A DNA stretch of 64,000 bases from a bacterium (GCA_015075175.1 JABTUV010000005.1:124001-188000), one strand, 5' to 3'. Numbered from the stretch's first letter, positions 26,728 through 36,078 are shown. Notes: generated from the letters alone by a model not told the origin. A program made the numbers and translations.

Positions 26728-27498
26728 CTATTCCGGCCACTGGGCGCGGGCGACCTCGGTCACCGGCTGGTAGGTGATCACCAGGGCGGGCCGCAAGGCG
26801 ATGGTGGCGTTTTCCGCCGAGGCGAACCGCTTGGCCGACTGCGACGTGACTTCGTCGATGCGCAGAATCCAGCCGTTATTGGGCTGCGAGCCGTTGGCCC
26901 ACGCCTGCACGTCGGCGATCATGCCGGCCCCGCGAATGTGGGTGGGTCCGGCCAAGGGGACGATGCCCGAGCCGCTGGCGGGAGTGGCGAAATCCCCGCC
27001 GGGGGTAGTCCAGTTGGACACGTTGTAGTGGTTCTGAAGCCAAGTGGCATCGCCGGTCGCCGCCTGCTCGCCCTGGCCTTCGGTGTCGTCCGCCGGTCCG
27101 CCGGTATCTACCGTCCCCTCACCCCAGGTATTGGTGAGGCGAAACGCCTCGATGGGGATGGCGCTGGCGACGGAGGACGTGGCGTTCAGCGACAACGTGA
27201 CGTCGACGATCTGAATGTTGGCGGGAAGAGAACTTAAGTCAAACAGAATCAGACCTCGGCGCAAGGCTCCGCTGGCGGTGGCGCCGGTCTTGCCCACGAT
27301 GATGGACTGCCCGCCGCCGTTCGAGTGGGTTTCGTAGGCCGCGCCTTCGTAAATCGTATTATCGGACGTACCGGAGACGGTGGTAAAGCCCTCCTGAATG
27401 GTTATCGTGGTCAACTGCGCACCCGCGGTCAGGCACGCAAACGCCATCCACAGGGCCCCGACGAGAAGGCCCCCAGTACGACAAGTGCAAACTGTCAT
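26728..27498 (-). CDS. Secreted DNRLRE/CBM96-like beta-sandwich protein
   Basis: 256 residues, signal peptide MTVCTCRTGGLLVGALW.... The mature sequence begins with TTITIQEG and SDNTIYEGA, the pattern of DNRLRE domains, with RRGLILFDLSSLPANIQ and the closing ALVITYQP. These jelly-roll domains bind uronic-acid polysaccharides or serve as surface modules in multi-domain enzymes; here the domain is alone. GGAG at 9 bp supports the start. It shares a -10 region (GTATGATACACTG) with the secreted protein at 43.9-47.8 kb, suggesting common control. Confidence 0.75.
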   Translation of the reverse strand: MTVCTCRTGGLLVGALWMAFACLTAGAQLTTITIQEGFTTVSGTSDNTIYEGAAYETHSNGGGQSIIVGKTGATASGALRRGLILFDLSSLPANIQIVDVTLSLNATSSVASAIPIEAFRLTNTWGEGTVDTGGPADDTEGQGEQAATGDATWLQNHYNVSNWTTPGGDFATPASGSGIVPLAGPTHIRGAGMIADVQAWANGSQPNNGWILRIDEVTSQSAKRFASAENATIALRPALVITYQPVTEVARAQWPE

Positions 27499-27560
27499 CG
27501 CGTTAAGACTCCTTTCCAGATTGTAAGAAATATTAAAGCCAATCCAATATGATCCAGTGT

Positions 27561-27588
27561 ATCATACGGCGCGATGGCTGACCACGAA
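27561..27588 (-). promoter_or_regulatory. Candidate promoter of the DNRLRE-type gene
   Basis: On the minus strand: TTCGTG, 16 bp, TATGAT within GTATGATACACTG. The same 13-mer occurs upstream of the large secreted protein gene at 47.8 kb. Confidence 0.5.
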
Positions 27589-27627
27589 TAATTTCGACGA
27601 TTCGGCGGATTTTTCCCGACTTGCCCC

Positions 27628-27655
27628 TTGCGGGAGGCGCTTTCTCTTCTAAAAT
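27628..27655 (+). promoter_or_regulatory. Candidate promoter of queF
   Basis: TTGCGG, 16 bp, TAAAAT, 45 bp upstream of the ATG. No preQ1 riboswitch-like structure is apparent. Confidence 0.35.
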
Positions 27656-27700
27656 GGGCGTCCTCTTTGGGTCGTCATCTCAAGAAGGGGAGTTGCCAAG

Positions 27701-28060
27701 ATGTCCCGTCAACCGTCCCGGAGCCTGGAAGTTTTCCCTAACCCTAATATCGACAGGGATTACGAGATACGGATGGAGTGCCCGGAGTTCACCTGCCTGT
27801 GCCCGCGCACGGGCCAGCCGGACTTTGCCACGATCCGCATTCGGTACGTGCCGGACCAGTTGTGCGTCGAGCTGAAGTCGCTCAAACTGTACCTGTGGTC
27901 GTTCCGCAACGAGGGGGCCTTTCACGAGGCGGTCGTCAACCGGATTCTGGACGATCTGGTCGGCGCGGTGCATCCGCGGCGGATGCGGGTCGAGGGGGAC
28001 TTCATGGTGCGAGGGGGCATCCACACTACCGTCGCGGTGGACTACGAGGCGCCCAAGTGA
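27701..28060 (+). CDS. queF: NADPH-dependent 7-cyano-7-deazaguanine reductase (QueF, type I)
   Basis: 119 residues, the short unimodular type. [15 protein letters not shown] at 31-45 has the catalytic Cys 34 and Asp 41. [20 protein letters not shown] is the QueF signature binding substrate and NADPH. It reduces preQ0 to preQ1 in queuosine biosynthesis in the cytoplasm. GGGGAG lies 9 bp before ATG. Other queuosine genes are not adjacent; QueD-like PTPS domains occur 30 kb away. It is followed 28 bp later by the DJ-1 gene, probably in the same transcript. Confidence 0.93.
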   Translation: MSRQPSRSLEVFPNPNIDRDYEIRMECPEFTCLCPRTGQPDFATIRIRYVPDQLCVELKSLKLYLWSFRNEGAFHEAVVNRILDDLVGAVHPRRMRVEGDFMVRGGIHTTVAVDYEAPK

Positions 28061-28088
28061 GATTTAACTTGAACTAAGGAGGCCAGTT

Positions 28089-28622
28089 ATGTCGATTCAG
28101 GGGAAGCGCGTCGCCATCCTCGTGGAGCGCATGTATGAGGACCTGGAGCTCTGGTATCCCTACTACCGCCTGAAGGAGGCGGGGGCCGTACCCGTGCGCG
28201 TGGGGCCGGGGACGGAGAAGGTCTTTCCCTCCAAGTACGGCTATCCGGCGCCGGTCGACCGGCAGGTGGTGGAGGTTGCGGCGAGTGACTTCGATGCGGT
28301 AGTGATCCCGGGCGGGTTTGCGCCGGACTTCATGCGCCGGACCCAGGCCATGATCGACTTCGTGACCGAGTTCGCCCGGCTGGGCCGGCCGATGGCGGCC
28401 ATCTGCCACGGGGTGTGGATGCTGTGCTCGGCGGATGCCCTGCGCGGGAAGCGGGCCACATGCTTTTACGCCATCCGGCATGATGTGATTCATGCCGGGG
28501 CTGCTTACGTGGATGAAGAAGTGGTGGTGGACGGGAACATCATCACCGCGCGCAAGCCGGAGGATCTGCCGGCCTTCGTGAAGGCGCTGTTGGCGGCGCT
28601 TGGAGAAAGGCACGAGAAATGA
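28089..28622 (+). CDS. DJ-1/PfpI family protein (deglycase/protease-like)
   Basis: 177 residues. KRVAILVERMYEDLELWYP at the start, with the family Glu (ED.E), then DAVVIPGGFAPD and the nucleophile elbow AAICHGVWML with Cys about 106. It is close to the PfpI/YhbO group, linked to glyoxal or methylglyoxal damage repair and stress. An AAGGAGG ribosome binding site stands 7 bp before ATG. Followed by a perfect 10-bp-stem hairpin. Confidence 0.9.
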   Translation: MSIQGKRVAILVERMYEDLELWYPYYRLKEAGAVPVRVGPGTEKVFPSKYGYPAPVDRQVVEVAASDFDAVVIPGGFAPDFMRRTQAMIDFVTEFARLGRPMAAICHGVWMLCSADALRGKRATCFYAIRHDVIHAGAAYVDEEVVVDGNIITARKPEDLPAFVKALLAALGERHEK

Positions 28623-28636
28623 GAAATCGTTCAGGA

Positions 28637-28664
28637 CCACCCATGATCCGCACGTCATGGGTGG
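28637..28664 (+). terminator. Hairpin after the queF-DJ-1 transcript
   Basis: Perfect arms CCACCCATGA and TCATGGGTGG with an 8-base loop; no T tract follows. It is 15 bp after the stop codon. The rest of the gap to 28919 shows nothing recognisable. Confidence 0.5.
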
Positions 28665-28919
28665 GTGCTCGTGACTCGAGTGGGAAGATACTGCGGCCGC
28701 CCGGTCCTTTGCTGTTTGGCACGAGGAAGAGGTTGATCCGCCCGTCCGCCGACGAGAGTCCGTGTCGACATGAATTTCTCGGCCATGCTGGTTCAGGTCT
28801 TGATCGGTTATGGTCAACTGCCCAAGAAGCGGAACGGCGTCGATGTTCAGGGACAATGCCGAACCATGCGGGGGGAATGAGTGGAGGTCCGAAGGACGGG
28901 CGGGGGGAAGCGGGCGGCA

Positions 28920-30605
28920 TTACCGCGCCGCGCTTTTGAGGGCGGCGACGAACTCGACGTAGCTGTCGGCGTGCAGGGCCGCTTCACGGACGGAAGGATC
29001 GTGGAAGGCGCGGCCGATGTCGCGCAGGATTTCCAGCTGGGTCTTGTTGTCCCCTTCCGGCGTCAGGATGAGGAACACCAGGCGGGCGGGTTCGCCGTCG
29101 GGGCTGTCGAAGTCGATGCCGCGGCGCGAGAGTCCCACCACGACCAGGGGACCGGGCAGGCCGGGCAGGCGGGCGTGGGGAATGGCGACGTCCTCGCCGA
29201 TGCCGGTGGGGACCATCTGCTCGCGCATCCACACCGCCTGGGCGATGCGGTCGGTTTTCCATCCCAGCGCCTTGGAGGCGACGGCGGAAAGCTCCTCTAT
29301 GGCGGCGCGCCGGTCCGTCGCCTCCAGCCGGCGCACGAAACCGGCGGGCGACAGGAAGTCCAGAAAGCGCGTGACCTTCTCCCGCTTCAAGAGCCGCTGC
29401 ATGAGGTCTCCGGCGATCACAGAGGTGAAAAGCGACATCACCACCAGGGCCACGAACATGCGCTCGCGGATGAGGCCGGCCTCCAGGGCCAAGAGGGCGA
29501 GAATGATGCCCATGCCGCCGCGTGCGTTCATGCCGACGCTCACCGCCAGCGACTCGCGCCAGGAGAGTCCCGCCATCCGCCCGGCCCAGCTGCAGCCCAC
29601 CATCTTGCCCGTGCACGCGATCACCAGCACCCAGGCCACCAGCGGGGCGTCGAAGTGCGCGGCGAAGTTGACGCGCAGTCCGATGGTCCCGAAAAAGATC
29701 GGCGCAAAAATGAACGAAACAAAGTTCTCCAGCGTATGCCGCGTCTTCTCGCGCAGATGGCGGCTGTCGCCCAGCGCCACGCCGAATAGGAAGGCGCCGA
29801 AAATGGCGTGAATGCCGATCCACTCGGTGAAGGCGGCGCACAGGAGGCCGCCCACCACGGCGAATCCCAGGATGCCTCCGGGCCAACTGGTGTACGCCTG
29901 CACGTGGGGGAGGATGCGATGGATGATCCAGCGTCCCAGGGTGAGCATGAGGAGCGTGAAGACGAGGGTCAGGGTGATGGTCATGGGGACGCTGAAGGCG
30001 CCGTTGGCGCCGCCGCCCATCATGCCCAGGATGACGGCGAAGAGAATCCAGCCCACCAGGTCGTCGATGACGGCGACGGAGATGACGACCATGCCCAGGT
30101 CGGAGCGGTACATGTCCAGATCGAGGAGGGTCTTGGCGATGACGGGAAGGGCGGAGATGGAGAGGGCGGTACCCACGAAGAGGGCGAAGACCAGGCGGTC
30201 GCTGTCGGGTTCGGCGCCCAGGGTGCGGGGAAGCAGCCAGGCGCTGAGGAAGCCGAAGAGAAAGGGAACCACGATTCCGAAGAAGCTGATGACGAGGGAG
30301 GAGCGGCCCTGGCGGAAGACGCTGGAGAGGTCGACGTCCAGACCGGCGACGAGGAGAAAGAGAGCGATGGCCAGGGTGGTGATGGCCTGGAAGGCGATGG
30401 GGAGGGCGCCGTCGCGGGGGAAGAGTGCGGCCTGCAGGTCCGGGGCCAGTGCGCCGAGGACCGTCGGTCCGAGCACGATGCCGGCCAACAGCTCGCCCAG
30501 CACCGCGGGCTGGTTGAAGCGGCGTGCCAGTTCGCCCAGCGACCGCGCGGAAAAGAGCACGATCGCCATCGACAGGAAGAAGACGGGCAGCTCGTGATGG
30601 GTCAT
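28920..30605 (-). CDS. Kef/CPA2-type cation:proton antiporter fused to a PTS EIIA domain
   Basis: 561 residues. Residues 1-400 form a 12-13-segment CPA2 antiporter, with LGELLAGIVLGPTVLG, AIALFLLVAGLDVD, the ion-site region AVIDDLVGW and SVGMNARGGMGIILA. Residues 420-561 are a PTS EIIA type-2 domain with the phosphorylatable His about 477 in EDVAIPHARLPG. The fusion suggests that K+/Na+ : H+ exchange is gated by PTS-type phosphorylation. It is last in a minus-strand cluster with a UspA gene (22 bp gap) and an EIIA(Ntr)-like gene. No EI or HPr is in the window. Confidence 0.88.
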   Translation of the reverse strand: MTHHELPVFFLSMAIVLFSARSLGELARRFNQPAVLGELLAGIVLGPTVLGALAPDLQAALFPRDGALPIAFQAITTLAIALFLLVAGLDVDLSSVFRQGRSSLVISFFGIVVPFLFGFLSAWLLPRTLGAEPDSDRLVFALFVGTALSISALPVIAKTLLDLDMYRSDLGMVVISVAVIDDLVGWILFAVILGMMGGGANGAFSVPMTITLTLVFTLLMLTLGRWIIHRILPHVQAYTSWPGGILGFAVVGGLLCAAFTEWIGIHAIFGAFLFGVALGDSRHLREKTRHTLENFVSFIFAPIFFGTIGLRVNFAAHFDAPLVAWVLVIACTGKMVGCSWAGRMAGLSWRESLAVSVGMNARGGMGIILALLALEAGLIRERMFVALVVMSLFTSVIAGDLMQRLLKREKVTRFLDFLSPAGFVRRLEATDRRAAIEELSAVASKALGWKTDRIAQAVWMREQMVPTGIGEDVAIPHARLPGLPGPLVVVGLSRRGIDFDSPDGEPARLVFLILTPEGDNKTQLEILRDIGRAFHDPSVREAALHADSYVEFVAALKSAAR

Positions 30606-30626
30606 GGGCGCCGTCCCATGGTTATG

Positions 30627-31493
30627 TTACCGGGCGCCCGGATCGCGGTGCACGAGCACGGCGCAGGGCAGGCGTTCCATCACCGTCTCCGCGGGATGAT
30701 GGAAGAAGCGGTCCCAGAAGTGGAGGGGGCGCGTGGGGGCCGGATAGATGAGGAGGTCGGCGTGATGGCGGCGGGCGTACTCGACTGCCCCCAAGCCCTC
30801 GGCGCCTTCCAGGACGGCCGTCTCGACCTCCAGATCGGGAAACTGGAACGGCTCCAGGAAGGCGTGCAGTTGCAGGTGGTGTGCGGCGCGGCGATGGCGT
30901 CGCTCCTCCTCCTGGGCGGGCAGGCCGGCCTCGTGATAACGGCCGGCGAGGCGGTCATAGAAGTCGGGTTCGTAGAGCACGTGGAAGCGCTCGGCGTGCA
31001 CGGCGGCGGCCAGACGCAGGCCGAACTGGAGCATGTGGGCGGAGGCCTGGTCCAGTTGGGTACTGAGGGCGATGGTGCGAAAGGGACTGCCGCCGGGCGC
31101 GGGATCGGACAGGAGGAGGACGGAGCAGGCGAGTTTGCGCACGATGCGGCGTGCGACGGAGCCGAAGAAGCCTTCGACCAGGCCCTCGCGTTCCAGCGCG
31201 CCGGCGACCACGAGTTGGGGGTGGAGTTCCTCGGCCGCGCGGCGCACGACTTCATCGGGCCGTCCGGGGCGGACGAGGCATTGGGCGGGATGGATGGCGC
31301 GGGCCTCGGCCAGCACCGGTTCGAGGGCGGCGCGATGGGCGGGGGTATCGTCGGCGACGTGGAGGAAGGTGAGTTCGGCGTCGAGGCGGCGGGCCAGGTG
31401 GGCGGCTTCGCCGGCGACGGCGCGGGCGCGCGGCGAGAGCGCCAGGCAGGCGATCATCTTGAACGGCGCGGCCGGAGGGGAAGTTGTCGTCAC
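30627..31493 (-). CDS. Tandem-domain universal stress protein (UspA family)
   Basis: 288 residues with two USP folds. Domain 1 is FKMIACLALSPRARAV, TFLHVADD and ELHPQLVVAGALEREG...GFFGSVARRIVRK. Domain 2 is FRTIALSTQLDQASAHML, HVLYEPDFYD and HHADLLIYPAP...FFHHPAETVMERLPCAVLV. A Gly/Ser ATP-binding motif is present in domain 1 (G-x2-G-x9 type) but altered in domain 2. It is co-transcribed with the antiporter, consistent with USP proteins that regulate ion transporters. Confidence 0.85.
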   Translation of the reverse strand: MTTTSPPAAPFKMIACLALSPRARAVAGEAAHLARRLDAELTFLHVADDTPAHRAALEPVLAEARAIHPAQCLVRPGRPDEVVRRAAEELHPQLVVAGALEREGLVEGFFGSVARRIVRKLACSVLLLSDPAPGGSPFRTIALSTQLDQASAHMLQFGLRLAAAVHAERFHVLYEPDFYDRLAGRYHEAGLPAQEEERRHRRAAHHLQLHAFLEPFQFPDLEVETAVLEGAEGLGAVEYARRHHADLLIYPAPTRPLHFWDRFFHHPAETVMERLPCAVLVHRDPGAR

Positions 31494-31541
31494 GATGGCC
31501 TCTCTCCCGCGGGGGATGATGTTATTGGCGCGCCGCCGGAT

Positions 31542-32003
31542 TTACCAGTCCCGCTCCTCGTCCTCGATGATCGCCAGCGCCTCTCCCGGGCTGCCCGCGT
31601 CGATGAGGCGGGCGCGGAGGTCGTCCTTGCGCATGAGGCGCGAGATGCGGGACAAGAGCGAGAGGTAGGGAATGCTTTGATGCGATTCGGCGGCGATGAG
31701 GAACACGATGTGCACGGGTTGATGGTCGAGGGCGTCGTAGTCGATGTCGCGGCGCGAAACCCCGAGGGCGACCACGATGCCCTCGACGCTGTCGGACTGG
31801 GCGTGGGGGATGGCGACGCCGTGGCCGATGCCGGTGCTTTTGAGTTCCTCGCGGGCGTAGAACAGCCGCAGCACCTCGTCGCGATCGTGCACGCGGCCGG
31901 AGGCGACGGCCAGGTCGCAGAGCTCGGCGATGACGTCGGCCTTGCGCGAGCCGGACAGACCCAGCTTGATGCGCTCCGGCGCCAGGACGCTGGACAGCTT
32001 CAC
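31542..32003 (-). CDS. EIIA(Ntr)/PtsN-like PTS EIIA type-2 protein
   Basis: 153 residues, one EIIA-2 domain. The phospho-acceptor is His about 67 in HGVAIPHAQSD. HIVFLIAAESHQSIPYLSLL is typical of PtsN. It resembles the EIIA domain fused to the antiporter two genes downstream (shared VAIPHA and VxGxSRRxIDxD). First gene of the cluster, 48 bp upstream of the UspA gene. The likely role is regulatory, sensing cellular energy or nitrogen state by phosphorylation and competing or cooperating with the fused domain. Confidence 0.85.
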   Translation of the reverse strand: MKLSSVLAPERIKLGLSGSRKADVIAELCDLAVASGRVHDRDEVLRLFYAREELKSTGIGHGVAIPHAQSDSVEGIVVALGVSRRDIDYDALDHQPVHIVFLIAAESHQSIPYLSLLSRISRLMRKDDLRARLIDAGSPGEALAIIEDEERDW

Positions 32004-32235
32004 CTCTCCTCCACCTCCCTGCGGTGAAAGCCCGGCTCAGGCGCCGGACGGAACACGGTCAGGTCGAACTGCAAGTTTACCAAAGTTTGTGGGGAGGGGC
32101 AAGTTGAACGCGCGGGTGCAGGCGGCCGCGGTTGGGAGGCCGGCGGTGAAGGTCGCCCGCTTCGACTGCGCTCAGGACTGCGTTTGGACATCGGCCTTCG
32201 GCCCGCGCTCAGGGCTGCCGGAGAGCGGAGGGGAG

Positions 32236-32325
32236 AGAGACCGATTTTCCACGGGGGTTTTGGCATAGGAGTGAAAATTCCCCGGAAAATCGGCGACTTT
32301 TCCGAAAAGGGGGGAACCGGAGATT
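32236..32325. repeat. REP-like hairpin (CCGATTTTCC...GGAAAATCGGCGACTTTTCC)
   Basis: Arms at about 32240-32250 and 32284-32303. Same family as 12648-12721 and 50174-50239. Confidence 0.6.
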
Positions 32326-32334
32326 TCGGGGAAA

Positions 32335-32520
32335 AAAGAAAAAACCGAGTCCCCGAGGCGTGCCCCCAGTAGGCCGAGGGCCGTATCGAGGGATGTCGAG
32401 AGGACGGCATGGACGTTGAGGGCCCGCCTTCGAGCCGCCGCGCCTCTGGACACGGCCCCCAAGCGACCTATTGCCCCGCGCGAGAGAACGGCGGCGGGGT
32501 CTACTCGAGGACGCGGCTTG
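32335..32520. repeat. Paired dispersed elements E5 (inverted then direct)
   Basis: Inverted copy at 32340-32412 (ACCGAGTCCCCGAGG...GTATCGAGGGATGTCGAG). Degraded direct copy at 32440-32516, ending in GTCTACTCGAGGACGCGGC. The remaining 32004-32732 gap holds only a possible promoter for the SDR (TTGGCC, 18 bp, TATATG at 32666-32695). Confidence 0.65.
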
Positions 32521-32732
32521 CATTTCCGCATTTTCGCTCTGTTCCGAAAACGGGCGCGATTCGTTGAGGGCCGGCGCCGAACACTCGCCCGTCGTTCCTT
32601 TTCATCGATGGTGGGTGAGGCGAAGTCTCATGCGGGACGGCGCCGGTAGGCGCGTGCTTTTTTGCTTGGCCGGGGGCGGCGATCTGGCGTATATGCATAG
32701 GCGTCTGTATCCAGGTTGCGAGGACGAGCGGG

Positions 32733-33434
32733 ATGAATATCAAGGACAAGGTCGCCATCGTGACGGGGGCGGCCGGCGGGCTGGGCCGGCATTTGTGCCG
32801 GGGATTGTCGCAGGCGGGGGCGCGGCTGGTGTTGGCGAGCCGCAACCGGCCGGCGCTGGAGGGGCTGGCGGGCGAGCTGCGCTCGCGCGGGGCGACCGCC
32901 ATCGCCGTACCCACGGACATCACATCGGAGGAGTCGGTGGAAAGCTGCGTCGCCTCGGCTTTGGCCGCCTTCGGGCAGATCGACGTGCTCATCAACAACG
33001 CCGCCGTTTTCACCCGCGGGCGGGTGGTGCAGATGGCGCCGTCGGAGTGGCGCAAGGTGATCGACACCAACCTGACGGGCACGTTTCTCATGACGCGGGC
33101 GGTATTGCCGCACATGATCAAGCGCCAGACCGGCAGCATCATCATGATCTCGTCGACCTCGGGGCGGAAGGGGGATCCGGGCGCGTCCGCCTACGCCGCC
33201 AGCAAGTTCGGGCTCCTGGGCCTGTCGCAGTCGCTGTTATACGAAGTGCGCAAGGACAACATCCGCGTGTCGGTGTTATTTCCCATTTACGTGGACGTGG
33301 GCGAGCCTAAGGGGGAGGAGGGGGCGGGCATCCACATGCACGCCAAGGACGTGACGGACACGATTATCTCCATTCTGTCGCTGCCCAGTCGGGCGCTGGT
33401 GCGGGAGGTGGAAATCTGGGCGACGAATCCGTGA
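32733..33434 (+). CDS. Short-chain dehydrogenase/reductase (FabG-like)
   Basis: 233 residues, classical SDR. The NAD(P) motif is TGAAGGLG at 11-18. NNAA is at 88-91, the catalytic Ser is around 140-142 (MISSTSG) and YAASK carries Tyr about 154 and Lys about 158. It is closest in pattern to FabG-type 3-oxoacyl reductases and sugar or polyol dehydrogenases. Substrate unknown, with no pathway neighbours. It is followed within 60 bp by a terminator-like dispersed element. Confidence 0.9.
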   Translation: MNIKDKVAIVTGAAGGLGRHLCRGLSQAGARLVLASRNRPALEGLAGELRSRGATAIAVPTDITSEESVESCVASALAAFGQIDVLINNAAVFTRGRVVQMAPSEWRKVIDTNLTGTFLMTRAVLPHMIKRQTGSIIMISSTSGRKGDPGASAYAASKFGLLGLSQSLLYEVRKDNIRVSVLFPIYVDVGEPKGEEGAGIHMHAKDVTDTIISILSLPSRALVREVEIWATNP

Positions 33435-33486
33435 ACCCTCTCGCTTGAGGGAGAGGGCGGGGTGAGGGGGCGGCTGCGGAGGGGGC

Positions 33487-33564
33487 TGGCCGCATCGAGG
33501 CCGTCCTCTCGATACGCCGGAGTACCGGCTACTCGAGGACTCGGTTTTTGTTTTTCTCGCAACC
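33487..33564 (+). repeat. Dispersed element E6, terminator-like
   Basis: CCGTCCTCTCGATACGCCGG, AGTA, CCGGCTACTCGAGGACTCGG form an imperfect hairpin, followed by TTTTTGTTTTTC. Nearly identical over 70 bp to 50041-50115. Position just after a stop codon and the T tract suggest it terminates the SDR transcript. Confidence 0.75.
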
Positions 33565-33613
33565 CGGGAGCATTGATTGACTTCTCCGCCGGCGCGCTTA
33601 AAATGAGCGCGCG

Positions 33614-35127
33614 ATGAGCGTACGAACCCTGGCCCCGTGGTGGAATTGACGCAGGCCTTCAGCCAGCCGTTTCTGAATGCGGTAGCGACCGCGCGCACCT
33701 GCTACTCGGGCCGGGGATCATCGACGAGTCGGGCGTGGGGCGCGCGCGGTCGAGATCGCCAAGAGCATCTACCAGGCTGGGCACCACACCACGCTGCAGC
33801 ACGCGACCTTCCAGCCCGCGTTGACCAACGTCGCGGCAGCCCATCTGGTCGTTTCTGCACAGTCATCCTTTTTACAACTCGGAGCAGGTGAGCCAGCGTT
33901 ACGTGGCGGTGAAGCCGGACATGGTGTATCTGCCGCCGCTGTCGGGGGAGCATCTGGCCATCTACGAGCGCTGCGTCAACCGGCAGCATGAGAGCTACCG
34001 GCGGCTGACGGAGCGGCTGATCCCGCTGGTGGAGGCGGAGATGCTGCGGCTGTTTCCGGCGCGGCGGCCGGGGCACGTCGAGAAGGCGGCGCAGAAGAAG
34101 GCGCAGGAGCTCGCGCGCTACGTTTTGCCCGTGGCGACCTTTTCGTATCTTTATCATACCGTCTCGGGCATCACGCTCATGCGTTACTGGCGGACCTGCC
34201 AGGGGCCCGACGCGCCCGAGGAGCAGCGGGCGGTAGTGGGGCGCATGGTCGAGCTGCTGCTGGAGCACGATCCCAATTATCGGGAAATCCTGGAGGCGCC
34301 GCTGCCGGTCGAGGCGTTTCCCGAGGTGGGGTTTCTCCACGATCGGGCGCGGCGAGGCGGTTCGTGTCGCAGCTCGACGAGGAGCTGGCGGCTACACGTC
34401 CAAACTGGTGGGACGCAGAGAACAACGTGGGCTGTTGGCGGACGCGGTGCGCGAGGTGCTGGGGCGGGCGCGGGCGGAGTTGTCCGACGCGGAGGCGGTG
34501 CAACTGGCGCTGTCGCCGGCGCGCAACCCCCTGCTATCGGAAAACATGAATCTTTCCACGCACAGCAAGCTCTTGCGGGCGATGGTTCATCCCTCGTACA
34601 CGTTCAGGAAGAAGCTGAGCCATACCGCGGACAGCCAGGACCAGCGGCATCGCATGACGCCGGCCTCGCGGCCCGTGCTGGGGCTGCATTACACGGGGGA
34701 GCCGGACTACATTACGCCGCGATTGATCCAGAACGACGAGGCGGTGCGACGCGAGTATGACGAGGAGATGGCGCGGACGTGGGAGGATATCGAGGGGCTG
34801 GTTGGGCGCGGCGCGGCGATGGAATACGCGCTCTATCTCCTGCCCAACGCGGTCGCGATCCGTTTCACCGAGTCCAGCGATCTCTTGAACTTGCATCACA
34901 AGCACGCCATGCGGCTGTGTTACAACGCGCAGGAGGAAATCTGGCGGGCCAGTTGGGAGGAGGCGCGGCAGGTGCGGGCGCTGGAGCCGGAGATCGGCGC
35001 CAGTCTCCTGCCGCCGTGCGCGCATCGCGCCCAGGCGCGGCGACGGCCCATCTGCCCGGAAGGGCAGCGCTACTGCGGGGTGCTGGTGTGGAAGCTGGAC
35101 CTTGGGGAGTACCGGCGGGTGATCTGA
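33614..35127 (+). pseudogene. thyX: Long (two-part) FAD-dependent thymidylate synthase-like protein, frameshifted
   Basis: ThyX methylates dUMP using FADH2 and methylene-THF. Start ATG 33614 (MSVRTLAP) is followed by shifts at about 33645, 33720, 33850 and 34350-34400. From 34408 to 35127 the frame is intact. Recovered motifs include HHTTLQHATF and NSEQVSQRYV in the first half, and a second half with SQDQRHRMTPASRP and LLNLHHKHAMRLCYNAQEE. At about 500 codons it is roughly twice the usual ThyX length, a duplicated form. The ThyX signature RHR-x7-S-x-R is close to RHRMTPASRP only in shortened form. It is the only thymidylate synthase gene seen. Confidence 0.7.
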
Positions 35128-35190
35128 GGGGACCTATGGGACGGATACGACGGACAGGCGGCGGCGCGCGATTTGTGCTAGGCTGGCGGC

Positions 35191-36078
35191 ATGTCGGAGA
35201 CGATGCGGGAGAGAGCGCGCTGCACGGTCGTCGTGCTGAGTTACAATGCGCGCGCCTACCTTGAGCCGTGCCTGGAGTCGCTGGAGGCGGACCGCCAGGC
35301 GGGACGGGCGCGGGTAGTCGTGGTGGACAACGGCTCGCGGGACGGCAGCGCGGCGTTGGTGCGCGGGCGATTCCCAGGCGTTGAGCTCTTGGAGCTGCCG
35401 CGCAACGTGGGTTTCTCGGCGGGCAACAACGCGGCTCTTGCGCGCTGCGAGAGCGAGTACGCGCTGCTCCTGAACCCGGACACGGAAGCGCGCGCGGGCG
35501 CGATCCAGAGGCTGGTGGCCTTCATGGACGAGACGCCGCGCTGCGCCGTGGTCGGCCCCCGGCTGGTCAATCCCGACGGCAGCCGCCAGCTCTCGTGCAG
35601 GTCCTTTCCCGGCTACAAGACGGCTTTCTTCAACCGCTACTCGCTCTTGACCCGCTGGTTTCCCGAGAACCGCCACTCGCGCGACTATCTCATGTCCAGC
35701 CTGGAGGCGACGGAGCCGATGGAGGTGGACTGGGTGAGCGGCGCGGCGATGATGGTGAGGCGCGGCCATGGCCGAAGTGGGTCTTTGGACGAGCGCTTCT
35801 TCATGTACGCGGAGGACGTGGACTGGTGCTATCGCTTCAAGGCGGCGGGCTGGGAGGTGTGGTACGAGCCGCGGGCGGAAATTTTGCACCACATCGGAGG
35901 CTCTTCCGCCAGTCTGCCGGTGCGGTCGCTATTGGAGCGGCATCGCAGCAGGTATTATTTCAATCGCAAGCATTACAGCCGGGGCGTGCCCATTCTGGAC
36001 CTGATGGTTGCGGTAGGAGTGCTCGTGCGGCTGCTGGTGCATCTGCCCGGCGCGCGTCGCGGGAGGAGCGCGCCATGA
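35191..36078 (+). CDS. Family 2 glycosyltransferase (rhamnosyltransferase-like)
   Basis: 295 residues. GT-A fold with VVVLSYNARAYLEPCLESL, VVVDNGSRDGS, LPRNVGFSAGNNAAL and ALLLNPDTEA. The acceptor-site region DERFFMYAEDVDWCYRFKAAG is typical of WbbL/rhamnosyltransferase-like enzymes. It adds a sugar from a nucleotide donor to a surface glycan at the cytoplasmic membrane; the C-terminal IRR-rich tail has one hydrophobic stretch that may anchor it. First gene of the polysaccharide locus. Confidence 0.9.
   Translation: MSETMRERARCTVVVLSYNARAYLEPCLESLEADRQAGRARVVVVDNGSRDGSAALVRGRFPGVELLELPRNVGFSAGNNAALARCESEYALLLNPDTEARAGAIQRLVAFMDETPRCAVVGPRLVNPDGSRQLSCRSFPGYKTAFFNRYSLLTRWFPENRHSRDYLMSSLEATEPMEVDWVSGAAMMVRRGHGRSGSLDERFFMYAEDVDWCYRFKAAGWEVWYEPRAEILHHIGGSSASLPVRSLLERHRSRYYFNRKHYSRGVPILDLMVAVGVLVRLLVHLPGARRGRSAP

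Noticed and set aside
29808-32027. 739-codon plus-strand frame opposite the antiporter/UspA/EIIA genes
   Set aside because: Gly/Glu/Asp-rich shadow of three well-supported minus-strand genes.
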